Shown here: positions 52,717-61,833 of the stretch, one piece after another | How positions within the stretch are numbered: the stretch's first letter is position 1 | Layout of the letters: each line of letters starts with the position of its first letter | NCBI GenBank assembly: GCA_030374805.1 | Contig: JARGSG010000197.1 | Coordinates: 496,001 to 560,000, forward strand | DNA from: Gracilaria gracilis | Taxonomy: Eukaryota; Rhodophyta; Florideophyceae; Gracilariales; Gracilariaceae | Length of the DNA: 64,000 bases | Direction: 5' to 3' | The notes under the pieces: model-generated | Told to the model about the DNA's origin: nothing | Databases searched by the model: none | What the model saw: the letters and a program-made list of their open reading frames with translations, nothing else | Translations under genes and position numbers: made by a program

Positions 52717-54708
52717 ATGGAAAACGATGTCTTTGACTTGGAGGAGCTCATTGCGGAGGATTTAGAACGGATCAGAGCCCCATCATGTGAATACAAGGAA
52801 CCAGAAGACGACACACAAAGATGCGAAAACCAACAACCACCACTTCAAACAACGCAATTGGATGTACATGATAGTGACTCTCACAAACAACAGGCTACAA
52901 TTCACGAAACAAGTCGCCACTTTGATAGCATGCGACAGCGGTGTCTATGTAAACCAAAGTGCATTGCAGATGACTCCATCGTGTTGGCTCAAAGTTTTGC
53001 ATCAATGCGAGAAGATGACAGAAGCAATGTGGTGCGGGGAATGCTTCTTGCTCTGGCTGCGCCACGCGGCAGATCCAATGAATTGATGGCATGGAACCCA
53101 GAGCGAGCACAGATTCGTAAGACCAAAAGAAGAAAAGGAAATGGAGGTGGAAATACAACAACCCGTTATTGTTTGAAAGGGGCTTTTGTTTGCGAATTTG
53201 GTTTTGCGGCTGTGGTGCAGTTGAACATTAGAACCATACAACGATATGCGGCTGGAGTTGCTGACACAGCGCATTTTCAAGTGGAGAGAACGGGACATGG
53301 AAGGTCTCATAAAGGACATTTTTCTCTTCAAACTAGAACTGTGCTTGCCTTTTTACGTCGTTTTGCAGACATGAATGCCTTGGCTAGCCCGAACGGTCGA
53401 GGGTCTGAAGATGAGGCTCCCATTCAGTGGCTGCCGAGTAGTGAGAGGAGAAGCGCTGTGTACGAAAGCTACAAAGAACAATGGGAAGAAATTGCTGCTG
53501 CTGCAGCCGAACAATCAAATGCTCACAAGCCTGATGAAGCGCTTTCAAAAGCCACTTTTATACGAATCTGGTCACAGCACTATCCCACTTTAAGAATTCT
53601 GAAGGCAGGAAGTGACTTCTGTGACCAGTGCACAACCCTGTTGAATTCGGCGAACAGCACCACTAATCTTGATCTTCGAAGAACATTGTTGTCTGCAAGA
53701 GAAAGGCATCGATTAGAGGCATCAATGGAGTTCAAATTGTACAGAGACATTCAACAACGTGCGCATGGTCGTCCTGCTGAGGCTCCAATTCATTTAGTTT
53801 TTGACTTCGCCGAGAAAGTTTTGCTTCCGCACCTCCTACGACAGCCAGGCCAACTTCACTTTGTCACTGGATTGAAGTTTGATTTCTTTGGAGTTTACAG
53901 TAGCAGCAAAGGGATTTGTTATGTTTATGGTTTGCCAGAAGGTCACTGGCCCAACAATAAGACCTGTAACGAAGTGGCATCGATGCTACACCACACTATC
54001 AACCGGCACCGGATTCCCGGATGTGCGACAGAGAACCACCGAGACCTTGATTTGCACGCGGACAATTGCGGGGGACAGAACAAGAATCGGTTTATGATGT
54101 GGTATCTACTGTGGAGAGTTAGTATGATGTATGAAGATGAAATTGTATTGCGCTTTCTCATCGCAGGACACACCAAGAATCGGTGTGATGCGGCGTTCGG
54201 CATGGTCAAAAGGCGTCTCAAACAGTTTGATGTATTTGCACCGCGCAATATGATGAAGATTATTGATGAAAGCTCAATTGCGAATCACGTGGTGTGCTCT
54301 ACAGAAGTAATATGGTACAACTGGAAACAAATTCTTGAAAGATTCTATACAGTTCCAAGCACTTTGAAACTCTCTCGTTTTCATGTTTTTCGTTTTAGTT
54401 CTTCATTTAAGGAGGGAGTGATGGTGAAGGAATTGTCTTCAGATGCCTCTTGGAAAACGTTTCGGCTGCTAAAGAAGGGCGTTGAAATTTCTACAGTTGT
54501 AGAAGAGGGCAAAAAACTGGTGGAAGATGCTTCAATGCATCTTAAAATTTGTCCTCTAAACCTTGTGCCTTCTGCGAAGGAGGAGACAAGGGAAAGGTAT
54601 TTGGTAAAGCATGTGTTAGATAGGTACTACAAGGGCGATGAGAGGCGTCGATTGGAGTACTTTGGAAGCGGAAGCGATTGGAGATCGCATTCAGATAGTT
54701 TTTTGTAG
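52717..54708 (+). CDS. DDE transposase-like protein (DUF7869-type)
   Basis: 663 residues, one uninterrupted exon. The first ~75 residues are acidic. A basic block follows (KTKRRKGNGGGNTTTRY), then a winged-helix-like segment. The catalytic-looking region has IHLVFDFAEKVLLPHLL, LKFDFFGVYSSSKGICYVYG, then DLDLHADNCGGQNKNRFMMW and FLIAGHTKNRCDAAFGMVKR. The DNCGGQNKN and GHTKNRCDAAFG pair is the signature of DUF7869-type proteins, which look like an RNase-H-fold DDE transposase or integrase. The first Asp (FDFAE), the Asp in HADNC and a later acidic residue would be the triad; I infer this. There is no frameshift or stop, so it is recent or kept for a host function. A possible 12-bp terminal inverted repeat flanks it. 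Confidence 0.7.
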   Translation: MENDVFDLEELIAEDLERIRAPSCEYKEPEDDTQRCENQQPPLQTTQLDVHDSDSHKQQATIHETSRHFDSMRQRCLCKPKCIADDSIVLAQSFASMREDDRSNVVRGMLLALAAPRGRSNELMAWNPERAQIRKTKRRKGNGGGNTTTRYCLKGAFVCEFGFAAVVQLNIRTIQRYAAGVADTAHFQVERTGHGRSHKGHFSLQTRTVLAFLRRFADMNALASPNGRGSEDEAPIQWLPSSERRSAVYESYKEQWEEIAAAAAEQSNAHKPDEALSKATFIRIWSQHYPTLRILKAGSDFCDQCTTLLNSANSTTNLDLRRTLLSARERHRLEASMEFKLYRDIQQRAHGRPAEAPIHLVFDFAEKVLLPHLLRQPGQLHFVTGLKFDFFGVYSSSKGICYVYGLPEGHWPNNKTCNEVASMLHHTINRHRIPGCATENHRDLDLHADNCGGQNKNRFMMWYLLWRVSMMYEDEIVLRFLIAGHTKNRCDAAFGMVKRRLKQFDVFAPRNMMKIIDESSIANHVVCSTEVIWYNWKQILERFYTVPSTLKLSRFHVFRFSSSFKEGVMVKELSSDASWKTFRLLKKGVEISTVVEEGKKLVEDASMHLKICPLNLVPSAKEETRERYLVKHVLDRYYKGDERRRLEYFGSGSDWRSHSDSFL

Positions 54709-55154
54709 GTACTTTTATTGTTTTATCCATAAGTCGATAGTTCCACATCCATTTTCAAGTCTGTAAAGTGGAGATAAAAGCCAAGATTGAGCTCTTCAAC
54801 TTTGGTTTTCGGAGCCAAAACAGAGTTCTGAGACAAAAATGGCCATATCTCCGTTCCGCGAAAAGTGCCATTCCGTATTTTTAAAATGGTTTGTTGCACA
54901 TTTGAAATCAAAAGAGCAAGTTACACATCGTACACAAAGACTTGCCGGCACAACCATCATCGTCGAACGCATTCGCAATCCCCGTCTTCCTCGTAAGCTC
55001 ACGCCAACCTCCTCTGTCATGCTGTGACACTAGCCGCTTAATTCTGTTGTTGTTTCCTTCAGTTCACACATCTCTACTCTCACGCCTTGCTAACGAAGAT
55101 TCGCCCTCTATCTTTTTGAGAATGGATTCATGAACAAATGCTTGACACGCTGCC
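54709..55154. other. Intergenic, 3' flank of the transposase-like gene
   Basis: No gene seen. GCCATTCCGTAT at 54867-54878 is an inverted copy of ATACGGAATGGC at 52443-52454, a candidate terminal inverted repeat. Confidence 0.5.
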
Positions 55155-56288
55155 ATGAAATCCCCGCGACCGTCACCTCGCGTCCTCGTAGCGCTTGCGC
55201 TTTCGCTCGCGCTGCTTCGACATCGCAAACCGATTCAACGCAGCTTTCAACATTTGGTTGATATGATTCGTCGCACCATGAATGCATTACAACTAACGTC
55301 TAATCTAGTTTCAGAAACGTCCAACGATTTGAGAGCCTACTTGCGTCCATCTGCTACGCGCCGCATTCAACGCGGTCGTCGAGCTCCGCTTTCACTTTCA
55401 ACCCGCCAAGTCGTAATACCGGCTGTCCCGCGGAGCATTCGACGCGTGTTGCGCTTGCTAGCATCCGAAGACGGACTCGCCGTCATGTACAATATTGCTG
55501 GCGGTGCTGCGCGCGGTCTCGCACGCGAGATGCACCAACCTCCTTCATGCAATCCGGTGCAAGGCGATGTCGTGCAACAAGTTGTGGAAACTCTAGCATC
55601 TTCCTCCGGTCAACGGCTTGTCAACGGCGCTGTATCTACCGCCGTTCGAGAGGGTATGCAGACGTTTCTTCAGTTCCAACGCGATTGCGACAGCCGTGCG
55701 CCAGATGCAGACTGGCCACAGAGGGTCATCGATGCTGCTTTGAGCGAAAGAGGACAGGCCTTTATTCTAAAGCTTACCCACGAACTCACGCGCTCTGTTG
55801 TTCCAATACTCATGGAAGGGGGATCACGAGCGCCCGGCGAATCGAGCGAAACGCTTCAAGAGATCACCACGCGCACTGCATCACCGCAAGTTATTCCTCT
55901 TGTCAAGAGACACATGTCTTTTACCAACCAAGAGCATACTCAGGAAGAAAGCACACCGACAAAGCTGAACAAGGAGTCTCCCGTAACGCGTCACCTAGTT
56001 AAGAGTGTGATGCAGGCACAGGGTCGAATGGGCGTGATTGAGCGTCTTGCTTTGCTTGCCATTCGTGATAAGGAGCTTGTTCGAGAGGTGGTCAGGACAG
56101 TTGTGGCGGAGGCGGTACGAACTTATCTAACTACACAGGCGGAGCTTCGAGTGTATGGTACCAAGTCAGGTGGTAGCCAAGAAGTGCAACAGTCTTTGTG
56201 GAAGGTATTGATACGTTCAGCGGTGGTGGACATCAAAAGAGCTCTGCTGTCTCGTGGAGAAGCGAACAGCGGTTGGGTGATTTTCTGA
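55155..56288 (+). CDS. PP2-A10-like protein
   Basis: 377 residues, intronless. It begins with a short hydrophobic helix (VLVALALSLALLRH, ~10-23), then a long helical protein: DMIRRTMNALQLTSNLVSET, SNDLRAYLRPSA, GLAVMYNIAGGAARGLAREM, VVQQVVETLASSSGQRLVNG, VSTAVREGMQTFLQF and IRDKELVREVVRTVVAEAVR. This layout, with a helix, a block ending in 'S-D/N-D-L' and three similar helices, resembles plant phloem-protein-2-like A10, a poorly characterised membrane-associated protein that, despite the name, is not a lectin. The family call is tentative. It may be anchored to a plastid or other membrane. Confidence 0.5.
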   Translation: MKSPRPSPRVLVALALSLALLRHRKPIQRSFQHLVDMIRRTMNALQLTSNLVSETSNDLRAYLRPSATRRIQRGRRAPLSLSTRQVVIPAVPRSIRRVLRLLASEDGLAVMYNIAGGAARGLAREMHQPPSCNPVQGDVVQQVVETLASSSGQRLVNGAVSTAVREGMQTFLQFQRDCDSRAPDADWPQRVIDAALSERGQAFILKLTHELTRSVVPILMEGGSRAPGESSETLQEITTRTASPQVIPLVKRHMSFTNQEHTQEESTPTKLNKESPVTRHLVKSVMQAQGRMGVIERLALLAIRDKELVREVVRTVVAEAVRTYLTTQAELRVYGTKSGGSQEVQQSLWKVLIRSAVVDIKRALLSRGEANSGWVIF

Positions 56289-56452
56289 GCACGTTACTAC
56301 AGTTACAAGGGTAATATATGCAGCCGATGTTTGAAGTTTTGAGAATGGATACGATTATACGAATGAAAGAGCAACTATACACATGTACATACAGCCAAGT
56401 AGAAAGCAGAGGGTTAATGTGCAAGCTTGTAGTTTGTGACTGTTGTCTCTTG

Positions 56453-57100
56453 TTATCGTTTTCGGCCCAGTGGGTTGCGCAGGGTGCGGCAGCTGGTGCG
56501 TACGGTCAGTGAGATACGCTCCGCTCTCGATATGGAAGTGCCCCATTCATGTTGAGAAGCATTGAGTACGGACTGATCAATATTATCGACATGCCTCTCT
56601 GTGATGGCGTGGTACATGTTTTCATATACATGCCCAGAAATTATGAGTAACGAACGCGGGTGGAGAATCAAAGAAGCGGCATGTTCACCGATTGCACCTG
56701 TGTCTGCAGCATCGTAAAAGTCCATGACTATGGGGGACTGAAGAGAGATTATAGCGGCCAGAGGCTTGTATGCTGGTCCGTCCTTGTGCGCATGAATACC
56801 TTGGCCCGGGAGATAGCGGTTGACTAAGACGTGGTTTGGCGGAGAGTTGAATACATTGCAGTCTGTTAATTGCTGCATGAGAGAGTGCAGGAAGGGAGGA
56901 AGCGGGGTGGGTAGCATGCCTTTGATGTGAGGAAGACCACCCCAGTTTTGAAGGGCACGGTTGTGAAGGTGTTTCCATGCTGTGCGCTGCGAGTTGATAT
57001 CGTGCAAGAGTTGGAGTTCTTGGGATCTGGTGATGAACTCGCGGTAATAGTGCAGTGAGGGGAGTTTTGGGTGCTCGAATGGTGTACATGATGGAGCCAT
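56453..57100 (-). CDS. ALKBH6: ALKBH6-like 2-oxoglutarate/Fe(II) dioxygenase
   Basis: 215 residues. AlkB-type oxygenases hydroxylate N-alkyl groups on nucleic acids or proteins. Family motifs: NWGGLPHIKGMLP (~52-64), VNRYLPGQGIHAHKDGPAYK with the iron ligands His105 and Asp107, LGSH-like IISLQSPIVMDFY, the third ligand His164 in NMYHAITE, and the 2-oxoglutarate-binding RISLTVR (Arg195-Arg201). LPGQGI-HxDGP is diagnostic of the ALKBH6 clade. Complete for the clade (about 230 residues). Substrate in ALKBH6 is not firmly known. Its stop is 164 bases from the convergent PP2-A10-like stop. Confidence 0.9.
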   Translation of the reverse strand: MAPSCTPFEHPKLPSLHYYREFITRSQELQLLHDINSQRTAWKHLHNRALQNWGGLPHIKGMLPTPLPPFLHSLMQQLTDCNVFNSPPNHVLVNRYLPGQGIHAHKDGPAYKPLAAIISLQSPIVMDFYDAADTGAIGEHAASLILHPRSLLIISGHVYENMYHAITERHVDNIDQSVLNASQHEWGTSISRAERISLTVRTSCRTLRNPLGRKR

Positions 57101-57636
57101 GTGGGAGGAAGAGAGGGGCGCGTTTGTTGTAGAAGGAACGAACGAGCTGTATCAAAGGGTTGCGAGAGATGATGATGATGAGACAACTCTGGTCGCGCTG
57201 GTTTGCGGGATGTTGGACGGATAAATAATGTTGGGATTTGGTTGTACCTTTGAAGGTAACGTTCCCCAAGGGAAGATAGCGCACTGTAACCGCGTGGTGC
57301 TTTACTGTGATGCGGCAGTGCAGGGTGTCGAGGTGAAGCGTTGCGGAGATACAGTACAAGCTGCAAATTCCACGAAAGCGTTGCAAGTGCACACGCACTT
57401 GCTAAAGTTAGAGCTTGCTGCATGCTGCGGTCACAATATCTAGAGCGTTGACTGAGCGTGTGGACCGCACGGACGTGACGCAGGCCGCGTTGGAGATAAA
57501 AATCACATGCGAGTTTGCTCGTAGCTTGCGAGGGTTGTATCTATCTAAGGTTAAGAGAGTTGTTGATCTGCAAAGAGCATTGTGAATCATCGTGAATCAT
57601 TGCGGCTGTGTAACAGCAACACAAGGTGGTTTGACG
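57101..57636. promoter_or_regulatory. Divergent promoter region between ALKBH6 and the MDR gene
   Basis: 536 bases between divergent starts. A 71-codon + frame at 57228-57443 has no domain. Confidence 0.45.
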
Positions 57637-58692
57637 ATGAGTAATGAAGAGCGAACGTTGGTGCGCTTTGTGCAGTTTGACGGTCCCAAGCAAGTGTCGG
57701 TGCAAAGCGAGGAGCTAGCGGAATGTGAGATGGATCAAGTGCAAGTGCGCACAAAGTATTCTGCGGTGTCTACGGGCACGGAAATGCTGTTGTACAACGG
57801 GTTGATGCCGACGGACATTGCAGTGGACGAGGTGTTCGAGTCACGACAAGAGCGTTTGTCATACCCATGTCGTTATGGATACGCGGCGGTGGGCAGCGTG
57901 GTTCGATCGCGCGATGCAGCAGTGCCAAGCGGAAGTCGGGTGTTTGCGTTCCGCGAGCACAGCTCTCACTTTTGCGAGAAGGCGAGCAACGTTGAGCTGG
58001 TTCCACACGATGTGGATGCGCTCGACGCGTGCTTCTTTCCAACGGTGGAGACGGCGGTGAGTATAGCGTTTGACGCAAAGTTGTTGCCGGGAGAGTCGGT
58101 AACAATCGTTGGACAAGGTGTTGTGGGATTGGTATTGACGGCTGTATTCAAGCACGTTCAGCCATACAGCAACGTGGTGACGGTTGACACGAAGGAGACA
58201 CGGCGCCAAGTGTCGGTGGAACGGGCGGGCGCAGATTACTCGTTGGACGCACACGAGGCGAACGGAGCGGGTATGAGAGCGCTGTTTCCGAGCGGCACGG
58301 ACGTGAGCGTGGACGTGTCGGGGTGCGGCGAGGGGCTACAGACGGCGATCTGCTGCACGCGGAAGCACGGACGGGTGGTGATTGGCTCGTGGTACGGGCG
58401 CAAGTGTGTGGTACTACCACAGCTGGGTGGGCGTTTCCATCGCAGCCATATTGAACTTGTGGCGTCGCAGGTGAGCACCATTCCAGCGGCGCTGTCGGGA
58501 AGGTGGAGCAAGCGCCGGCGCTTTGATCTGGTGTGGCGGCTGCTGAGAGACATTCGGCCGTCGCAGTGGGTGCCGCTGCGCACGGTGGACGTGGGGCGCG
58601 CCGGCGCGGCGTACGAGCAGCTGGCTGGCGGAGAACAGCTACAAGTGGTGCTCTGCTATGAGCAATCTACCAACGGTAGGAACGCTACCTAA
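57637..58692 (+). CDS. MDR-family (zinc-type alcohol dehydrogenase-like) oxidoreductase
   Basis: 351 residues from ATG 57637 (a GTG 15 codons upstream is in frame). Medium-chain dehydrogenase/reductase. GroES-like half: VSTGTEMLLYNGLM, YPCRYGYAAVGSVV, VFAFREHSSHF. Rossmann half: SVTIVGQGVVGLVLTAVFKH, the NAD(P) loop, then VVTVDTKETRRQVSVERAGA (Asp after beta-2 suggests NAD). STGTE and CRYGYA-GSVV resemble bacterial BchC-like or threonine dehydrogenase-like subgroups. The canonical catalytic-zinc Cys is replaced by Thr in the STGTE motif, and the four-Cys structural zinc loop is missing, so zinc may not be used. Substrate unknown. Stop is 57 bases from the convergent METTL18-like stop. Confidence 0.8.
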   Translation: MSNEERTLVRFVQFDGPKQVSVQSEELAECEMDQVQVRTKYSAVSTGTEMLLYNGLMPTDIAVDEVFESRQERLSYPCRYGYAAVGSVVRSRDAAVPSGSRVFAFREHSSHFCEKASNVELVPHDVDALDACFFPTVETAVSIAFDAKLLPGESVTIVGQGVVGLVLTAVFKHVQPYSNVVTVDTKETRRQVSVERAGADYSLDAHEANGAGMRALFPSGTDVSVDVSGCGEGLQTAICCTRKHGRVVIGSWYGRKCVVLPQLGGRFHRSHIELVASQVSTIPAALSGRWSKRRRFDLVWRLLRDIRPSQWVPLRTVDVGRAGAAYEQLAGGEQLQVVLCYEQSTNGRNAT

Positions 58693-58732
58693 AAAGCATC
58701 GCGACGATTGTCACATCGCGCGGCACATTTTT

Positions 58733-58762
58733 TTCATTTCCTTTCATTTCATTTCATTTCAT
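58733..58762. repeat. TTTCA microsatellite spanning a stop codon
   Basis: TTTCA units overlap the 3' end of the METTL18-like gene and its stop at 58749-58751, so its last residues vary with copy number. Confidence 0.8.
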
Positions 58763-59672
58763 CGGTCGGTTGGCGGCGGATTCGCAAGATGTGGCGCACG
58801 TTGCTATGACCGTCGCGAATTTCTCGAACCACGTCCACGCGCAGCGACATGCGATGCGCGCGCATGCTGCGACGCAGCGCGTGTCTAAAGGCGGCGCTTC
58901 CGCCGCCGACACCAAAGTAGTAGCTCTTGGCGGCCACCAGCGCCATGGCGTGCTGGTGCTCCGCCAAGCACAAGCAGATACAATCGGCCAAGTCCTGACA
59001 CTGCGGCGGCGCGTACACGGTGTCGGCCGACAAGAGCAGGTCGAAGCGGCCGCCCACGCGCGCCGCCAACGAGCGCCAGCCGCCGTAAAAGTAGCGCACG
59101 TGCACGCCGGGCGGCACGTTAGCCAGCACGTTTGGCAAGGTGACATCGCGCAGCACGGCTTCGTTATAGTCGTGCAGCAGCAGCTGCGCCGCGCCGCGAC
59201 GCGCGGCCACCAACGCCGGCACGGCGTGGCCCGCGCCCAGCTCCAGCACGCTGAGGCGCGCGCACGCCACGTGCTGCGCCACGAACGTGCCCAGGTCCAG
59301 CGCGCACTCCCACAGCTTGTAGCCGCCCTCGTACACGGCGGGCACGATGTCGGCGCCGCCGCGCGCCAGGCTGCGCGGCGGCGCGGCCAGCGACTTTTGT
59401 AGCTGCACGTCGTGCACCAGCAGCGGCTCGCTGCGCTGCGGCTGCTGCTGCTGCTGCGCGGCCAGCTGCTTGTCCGCCGCGTCGGGCACCCATTCGGCCG
59501 CGCTCTGCTCCTGCGCGGCCGACGATGGCGGTGGCGGCGATCGTGGTGGTGGCGGCGATGGCGGTGGCGGCGGTGGCGGCGATGGCGGCGATGGCGGTGG
59601 CGGCGACGCCGACGGCGGCGCGCGCTCGCCGAGCGCGGCGGCGGGGGGCGCAAAGTTGAAGCGGAAGGCCAT
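58749..59672 (-). CDS. METTL18-like protein-histidine methyltransferase
   Basis: 307 residues from MAFRFNFAPPAAALGE, matching the usual MxFxFNF start of METTL18/Hpm1; the frame is open 73 codons further upstream, but that part is repeat-driven. Residues ~20-80 are Pro/Ala/Gln-rich. Then LVHDVQLQKSL, ADIVPAVYEGGYKLWECALD (family signature), motif I LSVLELGAGHAVPALVAARR, LLLHDYNEAVL, and FDLLLSADTVY (post-I/IV). The Asp-Tyr-Asn after motif I and VYEGG-KxWE are typical. The enzyme uses SAM to methylate a histidine of a ribosomal protein (uL3 in yeast and animals). GC-rich DNA and trinucleotide runs explain the Pro- and Gln-rich parts. Confidence 0.82.
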   Translation of the reverse strand: MAFRFNFAPPAAALGERAPPSASPPPPSPPSPPPPPPPSPPPPRSPPPPSSAAQEQSAAEWVPDAADKQLAAQQQQQPQRSEPLLVHDVQLQKSLAAPPRSLARGGADIVPAVYEGGYKLWECALDLGTFVAQHVACARLSVLELGAGHAVPALVAARRGAAQLLLHDYNEAVLRDVTLPNVLANVPPGVHVRYFYGGWRSLAARVGGRFDLLLSADTVYAPPQCQDLADCICLCLAEHQHAMALVAAKSYYFGVGGGSAAFRHALRRSMRAHRMSLRVDVVREIRDGHSNVRHILRIRRQPTDEMK

Positions 59673-60036
59673 GTCGCGCGGTACGCGCGGCGGCAGGGCA
59701 CGCGCGCGGGCGGCGGCGGGCGGACACGCGCACAACGTGCGCAAAAGCAAAGCGCGTGCAGCGCGGCGCGCGCGCGCGTGCAGGCGCAGCGACGGTGAGT
59801 CACGACGGGGCGCGTCCGTGCACCGGTGGAAGGGGGGGGGGGGGGGGAGGGGAGGGGGACCGTAACGGTGCACCGCATGCGGTGGCGGCACCGGTGCGGC
59901 ATGCTCTCGCGACGGCGGCTACGCCGGCGGCTGGCGGCGACGGGCGGCGGCGGGCGGCGGCGGCGGCGGGCGGCGGCGGCGGCGGCGGCGGCGGCGGCAG
60001 CGGCAGAATGCCGCGCGACCAACAAAGGGGCGCGGC

Positions 60037-60081
<45 letters not shown>

Positions 60082-60201
60082 AATTCAAGTGCGCGGCTTT
60101 TTTTTTACTACAAATCTACACATAGATACAACTACTTTTGGGTTCTTTTTTTTGTACACTTTTTTTCGTTTTGCAATGTTTTTCTGTTCAAACTATACAC
60201 C
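59673..60201. other. GC-rich, trinucleotide-rich flank between two minus genes
   Basis: Poly-G runs (59827-59846), long CGG/GGC tracts (59935-60003 and 60039-60080), then an AT-rich T-run segment (60098-60190). Holds the METTL18-like promoter and the 3' flank of the next gene. Confidence 0.6.
59935..60080. repeat. CGG/GGC trinucleotide tracts
   Basis: Two long tracts (about 59940-60003 and 60039-60080) of GGC/CGG repeats, with interruptions between. They keep several frames open on both strands, giving poly-Ala, poly-Arg or poly-Gly products that are not real genes. Confidence 0.85.
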
Positions 60202-61833
60202 TTACATCGCCATCAGCTCCACCTCCACCCCCACCTCTTCCTCCTCCTCCTCCTCCTCCTCCTCCTCCTCCTCCCGCTCTCTCATGCTCACGTTGCCGTC
60301 CGCCTCGTCGCCCGACGACGAGCTGGACACGCTCGACGTCAGTGCCATCTTCTTGCGCACGCGCGGCTCGTCCTCCTCGTCCTCCTCGTGCATGAGCACC
60401 ACGCGCGCCGACGCGCTGCGCGACAGCACCAGCAGCCCCTCCAGCGCGTCATGAAAGACGGCCGACTCCGGCGCCGACGACGCCAGCCGCGTCGCGCGCG
60501 CCGCGCCCACCTTCCGCTGCCGGTTGCGCCGCGACGAGCTCAGCTGTCCCTCTTCCTTGGGCACCCACCCCGGGTGCTGCCTCATCCACGCCTGCAAGTT
60601 GCGTCGACACGGCGCCGCATTTCCAGAAATAGTGCGCCCATTTGCAGGGTTCCACACCGTCACACGCGGCTCCCGCGGCGCGCGGAACGACCGTTCCAGA
60701 AACGCCGCGCCCAGCTCGCACTGCACTGCTGCGCTGTGCGAGTTTGCAATCTCATACGAGCTGATAGACGCCGGCGACCCTACCGCCGTGCCGCCCGCCG
60801 TGCCGCTGCCAAGCGCCGACGGCGACAACGATGTCAGTGCGCGCAGCGACGTTGCCAACATCGACGACGACGACGACGACGACAGCTCCAGCGACGACAG
60901 CTGCGCGTGGTTCTTGGCAATACCGCGCTTCAGCATGTGGTGCGCGCAGTATAGCATGGTGGCCTCCAGTTTGGGCGCGCCCACCGACGCCAGCACCTTG
61001 TTCCAACGCTGCGCGTCGATAGCGTGCGCCGAGCAAGCCAGCGAGTGGCAGTGCTGCCCCAGCGTGAACAGCGCCTCCTGCAGCCGCACAAAGTCGTCGC
61101 CGCTCCACGACGCAATAGCGTTGTCGTCGCACAGCAGCGCGTCGTGCGCGCGTTGGCAGCTCAGCACGCGCAGCCGCTTGGCTGCATCGTCGGCCAGAAA
61201 GTGCGCCACGGGGTAGCAGCACAGCACCGAGAACGACAGCGCGGCGGCGCGCGCGCGGCGCGCGGCCGATCGACGTTTGGACGACTTGAGCTCGTCGGCC
61301 TTCTCCTCCCAGCCGGGGTGCGCGCTGAGCCACGCGCCGAGGTTGCGCCGGTACGGCGCGGCGTTGCCGGCCACCGTCTTGCCGGTGAGCGGCTCCCACA
61401 CCGTCACGTGCTCGTCGTCGGGCGACAGCGCGCCGAACAGCGTGGCGGGGTAGCTGGGCGGCAGGTGCGGCAGCGCGCTGGGCATGGGCACGCGTGGCGA
61501 CAAGTCCAGCGCAAAGTCGCGCGCGCACTCGCGCGGCGACGACGGCGGCGACGGCGGCGACGGCGACGGCGACGCGCGCGGCGGCGGCGGCGCCACACGC
61601 GCGCGCGGGATGGCCACGGGCGCGGCCGCTTTGAACGAGCGTTGCATGGAGGCGGCGGCGGCGGCGGCGGTGGCGGCGGCGGTAGCAGACACGGACGACG
61701 ACGGCACGAAGGGCGGAAGCGGCGCTGTGAAGGCGGGCGCGGCGGACGAGCTCGGGGGCGAGGAGCAGGGCGGCGGGGGCGGAGGGGAGGCGGCGGGGGG
61801 GGACGCGGATGCGGACGGCGGCGGCACGCACAT
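60202..61833 (-). CDS. Protein with two copies of a GNAAP motif
   Basis: 543 residues from ATG 61833 (the frame is open to 62040, but that stretch is a repeat-derived His/Thr/Arg sequence). A low-complexity Pro/Ala/Ser N-terminus leads to the first of two copies of a ~38-residue motif: VTVWEPLTGKTVAGNAAPYR, then RNLGAWLSAHPGW, followed by a Lys/Arg-rich stretch. The second copy is VTVWNPANGRTISGNAAPCR, then RNLQAWMRQHPGWVPKEE. Between them is a conserved-looking region (CYPVAHFLADDAAKRL, FVRLQEALFTLGQHCHSL). The C-terminus is acidic with a 13-Glu run. I know no function; the pattern with basic patches after each motif and the acidic tail suggests a nuclear, perhaps DNA- or chromatin-binding, protein. 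Confidence 0.6.
   Translation of the reverse strand: MCVPPPSASASPPAASPPPPPPCSSPPSSSAAPAFTAPLPPFVPSSSVSATAAATAAAAAASMQRSFKAAAPVAIPRARVAPPPPRASPSPSPPSPPSSPRECARDFALDLSPRVPMPSALPHLPPSYPATLFGALSPDDEHVTVWEPLTGKTVAGNAAPYRRNLGAWLSAHPGWEEKADELKSSKRRSAARRARAAALSFSVLCCYPVAHFLADDAAKRLRVLSCQRAHDALLCDDNAIASWSGDDFVRLQEALFTLGQHCHSLACSAHAIDAQRWNKVLASVGAPKLEATMLYCAHHMLKRGIAKNHAQLSSLELSSSSSSSMLATSLRALTSLSPSALGSGTAGGTAVGSPASISSYEIANSHSAAVQCELGAAFLERSFRAPREPRVTVWNPANGRTISGNAAPCRRNLQAWMRQHPGWVPKEEGQLSSSRRNRQRKVGAARATRLASSAPESAVFHDALEGLLVLSRSASARVVLMHEEDEEDEPRVRKKMALTSSVSSSSSGDEADGNVSMREREEEEEEEEEEEEEVGVEVELMAM
60237..60274. repeat. TCC trinucleotide run
   Basis: Encodes the poly-Glu run in the GNAAP-motif protein on the minus strand. 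Confidence 0.9.
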
